Positions 34,373-41,577 of a DNA stretch of 64,000 nt are shown piece by piece. The translations under genes and the position numbers were made by a program. How positions within the stretch are numbered: position 1 is the stretch's first letter; each line of letters begins with the position of its first letter. The DNA comes from Mycobacterium angelicum. Lineage in GTDB: Bacteria; Actinomycetota; Actinomycetes; Mycobacteriales; Mycobacteriaceae. The DNA is taken from assembly GCF_002086155.1 (NCBI RefSeq), contig NZ_MVHE01000002.1, positions 62,001 to 126,000 of the forward strand, in the 5' to 3' direction. The notes beneath the pieces are model-generated. The model worked only from the letters and a program-made list of their open reading frames with translations. It searched no databases and had not been told where the DNA came from.

Positions 34373-35905
34373 TCATACGATCCGCGACATCCGGCCCTGC
34401 CAGTAGCGTTCGCGGATGCGTCGTTTGTACAGCTTCCCGTTCGGGTCACGTGGTAGTGCGGCGTCGAATTCCATTGTGCGGGGGCACTTGTAGCCGGCCA
34501 GGTGGGCGCGGCAGTAGGCGAGCAGCTCGGCTTCCAGTTCCGGCCCCGGCTTGACGCCGGCAGCCGGCTGGACGACGGCCTTGACCTCCTCGCCGAACTC
34601 GTCGTTGGGCACCCCGAACACCGCTGCGTCAACGAGGCCGGGATGCATGACGAGAAGGTTCTCGACCTCCTGCGGGTAGATGTTGACGCCACCGGAGACG
34701 ATCATGAACGTCGACCGGTCGGTGAGGTACAGGTATCCGTCTTCGTCGAGATAACCCATGTCGCCCAGCGACCGCCAGCCGCGTTCATTGGAAACCGACG
34801 CCGTTTTGACCGGATCTTTGAAGTATTCGAAGGCGGGTCCGCCTTCGAAGAATAGTTCGCCGGTTTGCCCGGGTGACAGTTCAGCGCCGTCGTCGCCGAC
34901 CACATGCACCGGGCTGAATGGCTTGCCGACCGAGCCCGGGTGCGCCAGCCACTCCTGTGGGTCTATCGCCGTTCCGGCGAATCCCTCTGTGCCACCGTAA
35001 TATTCGTGGATTATGGGCCCGAACCAGTCCATCATCCGGTGCTTGACGTCCACCGGGCAGGGGGCCGCCGCGTGGATGACGCACCGCAAACTCGAAACGT
35101 CATAGCGGTTGCGCACCGACTCGGGCAGTTTCAGCATCCGCACGAACATCGTCGGCACGAACTGCGCATGAGTAACGCGATGGGTCTCGATCAGGCGCAA
35201 GACGGTCTCGGCATCGAACTTGGGCAGCAGAATCGCTGCCGCGCCCACGCGATGCACTGCCATGGTGCAGTTGACGCCGGCCGCGTGATAGAGCGGCGCG
35301 GGGGAGAGGTAGACACTCGAGGAGTCCATTGCGTAGCGGTGGGTGAGTGCCATCTCCAGCACCGCCTGCGCCCACGACCCGTTGCCGTCGACCGGCAGGG
35401 CGCGGCGAACGGCCTTGGGGCGCCCGGTTGTTCCCGAGGAGTAGAGCATCTCCGACCCGTCCGACAACGGCGGCGCATCGCCGGCGGCCGCCAATGCCTC
35501 TTCATAGTTGCGCCAGCCCGGCACAGCACCGCCGACCGCGATGCGCACCTCGGCGGCCGGCCCGGCCGTCGACGCGCCCATGTCGGCGTCGACGAAGACT
35601 GCTTTCGCCTCGGAGTCGTCGACGACGTAGGCGATTTCGTCGGAAGTGAAGTGGGTGTTGACCGCGGTGTAGTAGAGCCCGGAAAGCTGGCAGCCCCAGG
35701 TGATTTCGAAGAACTCGGGCCGGTTCGGCAGGACCAGGGCCACGCCGTCGCCGCGCCGCAGCCCCGCCTCGTGCAGCACCGCGGCGACCCGTTGGCTGCG
35801 GCCATACAACTCGCCGTAGGAGATTGCGCTCGCCGGGTTATCGCCGTCGGTTAGCAGCAATGCCGGCGCCTGCGTGGCTGCTGTCGCGTGGTCGGCGATG
35901 TTCAC
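34373..35905 (-). CDS. Acyl-CoA synthetase (AMP-forming, FadD type)
   Basis: 510 residues. Adenylate-forming motifs: P-loop 'MLYSSGTTGRPKAVRRAL' near residue 155, A5 'HEYYGGTEG', A7 'GWRSLGDMGYLDEDGYLYL', A8 'DRSTFMIVSGGVNIYPQEVE' and a C-terminal A10 Lys in 'LPRDPNGKLYKRRIRERY'. It activates a carboxylic acid with ATP and CoA, most likely the entry step of this operon's pathway. Position 5' of the Rieske gene (25 bp) and 3' of hydratase B (9 bp) is consistent with one transcript. Substrate class cannot be read from the sequence. Confidence 0.92.
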   Translation of the reverse strand: MNIADHATAATQAPALLLTDGDNPASAISYGELYGRSQRVAAVLHEAGLRRGDGVALVLPNRPEFFEITWGCQLSGLYYTAVNTHFTSDEIAYVVDDSEAKAVFVDADMGASTAGPAAEVRIAVGGAVPGWRNYEEALAAAGDAPPLSDGSEMLYSSGTTGRPKAVRRALPVDGNGSWAQAVLEMALTHRYAMDSSSVYLSPAPLYHAAGVNCTMAVHRVGAAAILLPKFDAETVLRLIETHRVTHAQFVPTMFVRMLKLPESVRNRYDVSSLRCVIHAAAPCPVDVKHRMMDWFGPIIHEYYGGTEGFAGTAIDPQEWLAHPGSVGKPFSPVHVVGDDGAELSPGQTGELFFEGGPAFEYFKDPVKTASVSNERGWRSLGDMGYLDEDGYLYLTDRSTFMIVSGGVNIYPQEVENLLVMHPGLVDAAVFGVPNDEFGEEVKAVVQPAAGVKPGPELEAELLAYCRAHLAGYKCPRTMEFDAALPRDPNGKLYKRRIRERYWQGRMSRIV

Positions 35906-35914
35906 GGGCAGGCC

Positions 35915-36784
35915 CTACGATGTCGCGCCATCGTTCGAGGCGGCCGCGGCTGCCTGCCGCCGGGCCTGCTCGGAGGGCAGCACCTTGTCCTTGAACACCG
36001 TCTGGATCAGTTGCTGCACGTCCTTGCTGATCGACGCGAGCGCGACCAGGTCGTTGGAGCTCTGCCAGTGGACCCGCATGCCCATCAGCTCCCAGGCCCG
36101 CTTGAGGTTGGCCTTGGTGGCCAGCAGCGTCGTCATCGGCGCCTGGGCGATGTGCCGGGCGATCGCCTCGACCCGCGCATCGAGTTGGTCGCGGGGCACC
36201 ACCTCGTTGACCAGGCCGACCTCCAGCGCCTTCTTGGCGTCGATGACCTCGGCCAGGTACAGGTAATAAGCCGCACGCCGCCAGTTCATGAAAACCCATG
36301 GCTCGATAGAACATTCGCCTGACGGCATCCCGAAGCCCTGCAGCGGCGGATAGGAGAAGTATGCATCCTCGGATGCGATGACGATGTCGGTGGTCAGCCC
36401 GTAGTGCGTGCCTCCGCCGACGCAGTAACCGTGGACCTGGGCGATCGTCGGCTTGGAGAACTCCCACAGGTTCAGCACCGGCTTGACGAACAGGTCGGTC
36501 TGCGGCTTCCAGGGCGTGCCCATCACCTTTGCGCCCTCGACGAACGCGGGGTAGTCGACCGCGTTGTTGCCGATGGCGTGCCCCGAGCAGAAGCCTTTGC
36601 CGTTGGCCTTGAGGATCAGCACCTTGACGTCGTAATCGCGGTCCGCGTCCAGCAGTGCGGCGTCGACTTCTTCGGCCAGCTTTTGGTCCTGCGCGTTGGC
36701 CTTCTCCGGCCAGTTGAGCGTGACGCGCGCGATCGGCCCTTCTTTTTCGAAGATGATTCTCTCGCGGGTCTCGTTGAGATCCAT
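35915..36784 (-). CDS. Enoyl-CoA hydratase/crotonase-family protein (paralog B)
   Basis: 289 residues from ATG 36784; GAGAGG lies about ten bases upstream, and the longer frame to 36862 would run into the lipoyl gene. It has oxyanion-hole loops 'LILKANGKGFCSGHAIG' and 'VHGYCVGGGTHYGLTTDIVI', and the same unusual active-site stretch as paralog A: 'GFGMPSGECSIEPWVFMNW'. The C-terminal 'KRAWELMGMRVHWQSSN' is also shared. The two hydratases are on opposite strands in different arms of the island and may act on successive intermediates. Ends in an Ala-rich tail. Confidence 0.9.
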   Translation of the reverse strand: MDLNETRERIIFEKEGPIARVTLNWPEKANAQDQKLAEEVDAALLDADRDYDVKVLILKANGKGFCSGHAIGNNAVDYPAFVEGAKVMGTPWKPQTDLFVKPVLNLWEFSKPTIAQVHGYCVGGGTHYGLTTDIVIASEDAYFSYPPLQGFGMPSGECSIEPWVFMNWRRAAYYLYLAEVIDAKKALEVGLVNEVVPRDQLDARVEAIARHIAQAPMTTLLATKANLKRAWELMGMRVHWQSSNDLVALASISKDVQQLIQTVFKDKVLPSEQARRQAAAAASNDGATS

Positions 36785-36798
36785 ATGGCTACCTCTCG

Positions 36799-37035
36799 TT
36801 ATCGCGTGATGACGCCGATTTGAGCGCCGATGTCGTAGGTGGTTCCGATCCGGCCGGTCCACTGGACGGTTCCGGACACACCCGCTTCGATTTCCTGTTC
36901 CACTTTCTCGGTGGCGATCACGTAGATCGGTGTGCCCTCCTCGACATGCTGGCCGGTGTCGACGAGCAGCTCGGTGAGTTCGGCTTCCGAGACCGCCACC
37001 GAAACGCGCGGAATGCGAATGATGAAGTCAGCCAT
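36799..37035 (-). CDS. Stand-alone lipoyl-domain protein
   Basis: 78 residues, a complete single lipoyl/biotinyl domain and nothing else. The hairpin carries the modifiable lysine as 'IATEKVEQEIEAGVSG' (Lys44), matching the E2-type 'E-T-D-K-A' turn, and the opening 'IIRIPRVSVAVSEAELTELL' resembles the E2 'MP.LG..V.EG.I' start. In 2-oxoacid and acetoin dehydrogenase complexes this domain is fused to an acyltransferase core; here no subunit-binding or catalytic domain is present in or near the gene. It overlaps E1-beta by 8 bp, so it is surely made together with E1 and probably takes the acyl group from its TPP. Confidence 0.92.
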   Translation of the reverse strand: MADFIIRIPRVSVAVSEAELTELLVDTGQHVEEGTPIYVIATEKVEQEIEAGVSGTVQWTGRIGTTYDIGAQIGVITR

Positions 37036-38026
37036 GCAGTTCCGCCCTTTGCAGGGTGCGCAGTGCCGCCGCCGCGATTCGTTGCGGTGACGGGTACATC
37101 TGAGCTTCCAGCGTGGCCGCGGCGGGGATCGGGGTGAACCTGGCGCCCACCCGCTCGACCGGAGCGGCCAGCTCGCCGAACAGCTCCGAGTGCAGGATCG
37201 CGGCGACCTCGGCCCCGGGCCCGCCGAACTGGACCGCGTCGTGGGCGATCACCACTCGCCTTGTCCGGCGGGCGGATTCGACGATGGTTTCGACGTCAAG
37301 CGGCACCAGCGTACGCAGGTCGACGACCTCGGCGCTCACCCCCTGCTCCTGCAGGGTTGCCGCGGCGGCAAGGGCGTCGTGGACGGCGCGCCCATAGCTG
37401 ATGAGGCTCACATCGGTGCCGGCCCGCTTGATGTCGGCCTGGCCCAACGGGATTGCGAAGCCGGGATCGACGGGGACCGGCCCCTTCTTGCTCTGCAGGC
37501 GGATCGTTTCGATGAACAGGCACGGATCTTCGTCGAAGATCGCCGCGGTGAGCAACCCTTTGCCATCGCGCGGCGTGGACGGCACGATCACCTTCATTCC
37601 GGGGATGTGCATGAACCACGCTTCCAGGGACTGCGAATGCGTTGCGCCGGTGGCCAGACCGGCATACACCTGGGTGCGAATGGTGATCGGCGCGCTGGTG
37701 CGCCCGGCGGTCATGAAACGTAGCTTGGCGCCGTTATTGATCAGCTGGTCGGCGGCGATCCCGATGAAGTCCATGATCATGATTTCGGCAACCGGCAGCA
37801 GGCCGTCTATCGCGGCGCCGATCGCCGCGCCGACAATGGCGGCTTCCGAAATCGGGGTGTCCACCACCCGGTCGTGGCCGTACTTCGTCGACAACCCCGC
37901 GGTGGGGCCCGACGCGCCGGGATCGGCGATATCCTCGCCCAGCAGAAAGACCCTGTCGTCGGCCTGCAGCGCCTGGTCCAACGCGAGGTTGAGCGCCTCG
38001 CGCATCGTCATCTCTTTCTCGTCCAT
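37028..38026 (-). CDS. TPP-dependent dehydrogenase E1 component, beta subunit
   Basis: 332 residues from ATG 38026 (MDEKEMTMREALNLALDQAL), 4 bp after the E1-alpha stop. The transketolase pyrimidine-binding domain has 'LLGEDIADPGASGPTAGLST', 'VVDTPISEAAIVGAAIGAAI' and 'VAEIMIMDFIGIAADQLINN'. The transketolase C-terminal domain contains 'SLISYGRAVHDALAAAATLQ' and 'VVDLRTLVPLDVETIVESAR'. With E1-alpha it forms the heterotetramer that decarboxylates a 2-oxo acid or splits an acyloin (AcoB/PdhB/BkdB family). The genetic neighbourhood of AMACR and hydratases argues against housekeeping pyruvate dehydrogenase. Confidence 0.93.
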   Translation of the reverse strand: MDEKEMTMREALNLALDQALQADDRVFLLGEDIADPGASGPTAGLSTKYGHDRVVDTPISEAAIVGAAIGAAIDGLLPVAEIMIMDFIGIAADQLINNGAKLRFMTAGRTSAPITIRTQVYAGLATGATHSQSLEAWFMHIPGMKVIVPSTPRDGKGLLTAAIFDEDPCLFIETIRLQSKKGPVPVDPGFAIPLGQADIKRAGTDVSLISYGRAVHDALAAAATLQEQGVSAEVVDLRTLVPLDVETIVESARRTRRVVIAHDAVQFGGPGAEVAAILHSELFGELAAPVERVGARFTPIPAAATLEAQMYPSPQRIAAAALRTLQRAELHG

Positions 38027-38030
38027 GTGC

Positions 38031-39020
38031 TTACACCGGAAACTTGATCGCGGTGGCATAGACGTCGCGCTCGAGTTCCTCGATCGACGGGGCATCGGCG
38101 TTCATGACCGTGTGCAAGGCCGATTCCACCGCAAGCAGCGCCTCGTTGTCGATGCGGTCCAGCTCGTCTTCGGTGCAGATGCCGGCTGCGGCGAGCCGAT
38201 TGCGGAATCGCGGCACCGGGTCGGCGGCCATCGCCGCGGTCAGCTGGTCCTTTGGCAGGTAAGGCATTCGGTCACCGAAATAGTGGCCGCGGAAGCGGAA
38301 TGTCACGCACTCGATGAAGGTGGGACCGTCGCCGCCGCGGGCTCGGTCCAGTGCCTCGTCCAGTGCCGATTTCACCGCGAGCGGATCATTGCCGTCCACC
38401 CGCACGCCCGGCATGCCGTAGCCCGCTGCGCGCTCGGCCACCTGCTCGATCTTCATCGTGTCCGAGGTGGGCGTCATCTCCGCATAAAGGTTGTTCTGGC
38501 ACAACAAGACCAGCGGCAGATCCCACAGCGCGGCCATGTTGGCCGCCTCGTGGAACGAGCCGGTGTTGGTGGCGCCGTCGCCGAAGCTCACCACGGTGAC
38601 GCGATCGAGGCCTTTGCGCCGTGCGGCCATCGCCAGACCGACCGCGACCGGAGGTCCGGCGCCGACGATCCCGGTCGAAAGCATCACCCCCTTATCGGGG
38701 TTGGCGATGTGCATGGTGCCGCCCTTGCCGCGGCTGGCACCGACCGTACGGCCCATCATCTCGCCGTAAATCTCTTCCAGCGGAACGCCCTTGCCGATCA
38801 GATCGTGCAGGCCGCGATAGGTGGTCACCAGTTGGTCGTCGGGGCGCAGCGCTACGCCCATCGCCGCGGCAATGGCTTCCTGGCCGCGCGAGGGCCAATA
38901 CACGCACATGAACTCCCCGGTGCCGATGCCCTTGGACAACCGGTCGTCGGCGGCCTTCATCAACACCATCGACGCGTAGAGCCGGCGTTGCACCTCTGGC
39001 GTGGCGTTGCCGTCGCTCAT
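38031..39020 (-). CDS. TPP-dependent dehydrogenase E1 component, alpha subunit
   Basis: 329 residues. The TPP/Mg motif runs from 'VVSFGDGATNTGSFHEAANM' (GDG) to 'LCQNNLYAEMT' (NN), about 28 residues apart as in E1-alpha subunits. Other family marks: 'VYWPSRGQEAIAAAMG', 'GRTVGASRGKGGTMHIANP' and 'TFRFRGHYFGD'. Length fits acetoin dehydrogenase AcoA-type rather than longer branched-chain E1-alpha. Followed immediately by E1-beta. Catalyses thiamine-dependent C-C cleavage and hands the fragment to a lipoyl group, here presumably the small lipoyl protein. Confidence 0.93.
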   Translation of the reverse strand: MSDGNATPEVQRRLYASMVLMKAADDRLSKGIGTGEFMCVYWPSRGQEAIAAAMGVALRPDDQLVTTYRGLHDLIGKGVPLEEIYGEMMGRTVGASRGKGGTMHIANPDKGVMLSTGIVGAGPPVAVGLAMAARRKGLDRVTVVSFGDGATNTGSFHEAANMAALWDLPLVLLCQNNLYAEMTPTSDTMKIEQVAERAAGYGMPGVRVDGNDPLAVKSALDEALDRARGGDGPTFIECVTFRFRGHYFGDRMPYLPKDQLTAAMAADPVPRFRNRLAAAGICTEDELDRIDNEALLAVESALHTVMNADAPSIEELERDVYATAIKFPV

Positions 39021-39056
39021 CGTGCTCCTTCGCGTGTCATGTTGGGCGCCAACCGG

Positions 39057-39941
39057 TTAGCCGCCCGACCACGGTTTCACTTTGAGGAAGCCGCCGCCGT
39101 CCACCCGCAGTTGCTGACCGGTGATGTAGCGCGCCGCGTCGGAAGCCAGGAACAGCACCGCCTCGCTGATGTCCTCCGGTTCGACGTAGGGGATCGGCAT
39201 CGACTGGACCAGCGGGAAGATCGGTTCGGCGTCCGCGCGGGTGGGGTTCTTCAGGTCGGGACGAAACGCCCGGTACATCGGCGCACTGTGCAACATGTCG
39301 GTGTTGACGTTGGTCGGGTGCACGGCGTTCATCCGGATCGAGAACGGCGCAAGTGCCCGGGCGAAGTCGTTAACATAATGTGCGCCAGCGAGTTTCGCGA
39401 AGGCGTAGCCGGCGCCGCCCGGGCCGCCGGCCACACCCTCAGCGCCGGAGGTGCTCAGAGACGACATGAATGCCGCGTTTGATCCGATCACGATGATCGA
39501 CGCGCCGGCCTTCAGATGCTTGAGGCTGGCATGCACCAGGTTGAGGACACCGACCAGGTCGACGTCGACCGCATCGGCGAACGCCTGCGGCGGCAGGCCC
39601 GCGGGGAGCGGGCAGATGCCGGCGTTGGCGACCACGATGTCCAGGCGACCGAACTCGGCGACGCCGTTGTCGATTGCCGTCGAGAGCGCGCTGCGCTCAC
39701 GGACGTCGGCGATCGCCGTGCTGACCCGCCGCCCCTCCTTCTCCACCAGACGTGCCGTCTCGTCCAGGTCCTCGGGCCGCGCCAGCGGGTACTCGTTGGT
39801 CTCGATGTCGGCGCACAAATCGACGGCGATGATGTCGGCGCCTTCGGCGGCCAGTGTGCGCGCATGCGACCGGCCCTGGCCGCGCGCGGCTCCGCTGATC
39901 ACTGCGACTTTCCCGGCTACCCGGCCCGCTAGTCGGTCCAT
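39057..39941 (-). CDS. Mycofactocin-type SDR oxidoreductase
   Basis: 294 residues. Rossmann start 'VAGKVAVISGAARGQGRSHA', then 'IIAVDLCADIETNEYPLARP' with the following 'EDLDETARLVEKEGRR'. This insertion after the second strand is the hallmark of the mycofactocin-dependent SDR subfamily (TIGR03971), in which NAD is bound non-exchangeably and mycofactocin is the redox partner. The catalytic set is 'NAGICP', Ser in 'IVIGSNAAFMSS', and Tyr/Lys in 'GGAGYAFAKLAGAHYV'. It would oxidise a hydroxy intermediate, most likely made by the hydratases. First gene of the minus-strand operon. Confidence 0.9.
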   Translation of the reverse strand: MDRLAGRVAGKVAVISGAARGQGRSHARTLAAEGADIIAVDLCADIETNEYPLARPEDLDETARLVEKEGRRVSTAIADVRERSALSTAIDNGVAEFGRLDIVVANAGICPLPAGLPPQAFADAVDVDLVGVLNLVHASLKHLKAGASIIVIGSNAAFMSSLSTSGAEGVAGGPGGAGYAFAKLAGAHYVNDFARALAPFSIRMNAVHPTNVNTDMLHSAPMYRAFRPDLKNPTRADAEPIFPLVQSMPIPYVEPEDISEAVLFLASDAARYITGQQLRVDGGGFLKVKPWSGG

Positions 39942-40050
39942 CGCGACCCCCAGGTCCCGTGCACCGCACCGGGTTTCGGGATCGGACCAATGGTCAGCTC
40001 CATCGCATCTCTTTCACGATTTAACTGCGCATGGCTGCAGCCGGGCTGTC

Positions 40051-40090
40051 GATATCCCTTACAGTAGCTAGAATATCTAAAATAGCAAGA
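40051..40090. promoter_or_regulatory. AT-rich divergent promoter island
   Basis: Between the SDR operon (minus) and the CoA-transferase (plus) is a short AT-rich stretch in otherwise GC-rich DNA. It contains the inverted repeat TAGA-ATA-TCTA (40069-40079), a TAAAAT -10-like hexamer on the plus strand (40078-40083) and TATTCT on the minus strand. Likely the promoter/operator for both directions; no exact -35 assigned. Confidence 0.4.
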
Positions 40091-40123
40091 AATGCCGGGA
40101 CGGACCGAAGGGGCTGGCAGGGG

Positions 40124-41350
40124 ATGCTTGGGTCAGAGGTTCTGAACGGTGTTCGGGTGGTTGAACTGGCGTCGTGGACCTATGTCCCGTCGGCCGGCGC
40201 CGCATTGTCGGACTGGGGAGCCGACGTCATCAAGGTCGAAGGCGTCGCGTCCGGTGATCCCGGCCGCGCGTTGGTGGTTGGCGGTTTCACCCGCGCGGCG
40301 GCCCGGGTTGACGCCGATTTCATTCTCGAGTTGGGCAACCGCGGCAAGCGCAGCATCGCCCTCGACATCAAATCCGAAACCGGCCGAGATCTGTTCGGCC
40401 GCCTGTTGGCTTCTGCCGATGTGTTCCTGACCAATTGGCTGCCCGGCGCCCTGGAGCGGGCCCGGCTGACCGTTGACGACATCCGCGCGTTCAACCCCGA
40501 CATCATCATCGCCAGGGGCACCGGGCTAGGCGTGCGCGGTCCAGATCGCGATCGCGGCGGATTCGATGCCGCCACCTATCTGGCGCGCGGCGGGGTGGCG
40601 TACACGCTCACGCCGTTCGGCACCGAGACACCCGCCGTCCAGGGCCCGGGTTTCGGCGACCTGCAGGGCGGCGCAACGCTGGCCGGCGGCGTGTGCGCCG
40701 CACTGTTTCATCGGGAACGCACCGGCCAACCGAGCATCGTCGACTCCTCGCTGCTGGCCCAGGCGATGTGGGCGATCGCTCCGTCCATCTCGGCGGCCGA
40801 TTTCTTCGGCATCGACGGCATTCCGGGTGCGCCGCCGGGATTGGCCATCAATCCGCTTGTGAACCGCTATAAAACGAAGGACGGCAGGTGGATTCAGCTG
40901 GTCTTCCTGCAGCCCGACAAATTCTGGGCCGGCTTCTGCAAACGTATGGGGCTTGCGCAGCTGGCCGACGACGAGCGGTTCGTGCCGTCGAAGAACCTCA
41001 TCGCGAACGCGGCCGAAGCAACGGAGATCTTCGCGAATGCGTTTGCCGGCCGTGACCTTGCGCATTGGCAGCAGGTGCTGCACGACGAGCCGGGCGTGTG
41101 GGGCGCCCTGGCGACGCCGCTCGAAACGCTCAACGATCCTCAAGTTGAACCCAACGGCTATGTGGTGACCAATGTCGACGACCGCGGCGAGAAATACCGG
41201 ATCGTTGCTGCGCCCGTCCAATTCAACGAAACTCCACCGGATCCGTCCCGCGCGCCCGAGCACGGTCAGCACACCGAGGAGATACTGCTCGAGCTGGACC
41301 TGAACTGGGACGACATCGCCCGGGCCAAAGATCTGGGCGCCATCCTGTGA
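40124..41350 (+). CDS. Family III CoA-transferase (CaiB/FRC type)
   Basis: 408 residues from ATG 40124, preceded by GGCAGGGG; a longer frame from 40031 crosses the AT-rich promoter and is rejected. Typical elements: 'VLNGVRVVELASWTYVPSAG', 'LSDWGADVIKVEGVASGDPG', 'NRGKRSIALDIKSE', 'FLTNWLPGALERARL' and 'RDRGGFDAATYLARGG' with the catalytic Asp expected there. Full length for the family, unlike the short AMACR-like gene of the other arm. It moves CoA between acids without ATP and could be an alternative to the ligase for substrate activation or recycling. Divergent from the SDR-led operon. Confidence 0.9.
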   Translation: MLGSEVLNGVRVVELASWTYVPSAGAALSDWGADVIKVEGVASGDPGRALVVGGFTRAAARVDADFILELGNRGKRSIALDIKSETGRDLFGRLLASADVFLTNWLPGALERARLTVDDIRAFNPDIIIARGTGLGVRGPDRDRGGFDAATYLARGGVAYTLTPFGTETPAVQGPGFGDLQGGATLAGGVCAALFHRERTGQPSIVDSSLLAQAMWAIAPSISAADFFGIDGIPGAPPGLAINPLVNRYKTKDGRWIQLVFLQPDKFWAGFCKRMGLAQLADDERFVPSKNLIANAAEATEIFANAFAGRDLAHWQQVLHDEPGVWGALATPLETLNDPQVEPNGYVVTNVDDRGEKYRIVAAPVQFNETPPDPSRAPEHGQHTEEILLELDLNWDDIARAKDLGAIL

Positions 41351-41577
41351 ATTCGTGCGATTCATCGGGTTTCATCAAGCCGCCGAGCAAAATCGTTTAC
41401 CGCGTTCGACTTTGATCTCCGTCGATCTCCGTCGTTACCGTATCGGACCGAACCGGTACGAAAACGGCACAACAAAGAACGTCAAATGCGCGGTCTGATC
41501 GCTTGATCGCGATACTCTTTGCCCAGGATTCGGTGGTGGCCGGGCGGTGCCCGGGGTAGCGGGCGCGGGAGGTCCTC
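41351..41577. other. Upstream region of PE_PGRS with a 10-bp tandem repeat
   Basis: 227 bp without a gene. It holds an exact tandem duplication of GATCTCCGTC (41414-41423 and 41424-41433) and a TACTCT -10-like hexamer at 41513-41518, about 60 bp before the PE_PGRS start. No inverted repeat strong enough to call a terminator was found. Confidence 0.4.

Noticed and set aside
34348..34692. 115-codon N-terminal extension of the Rieske oxygenase frame
   Set aside because: Composition (Ser/Arg/Pro-rich) is that of the out-of-phase ligase gene; ATG 34347 gives the normal family N-terminus.
37401..39482. Plus-strand open frame of 693 codons across E1-beta, E1-alpha and the SDR
   Set aside because: Antisense of three genes with clear catalytic motifs.
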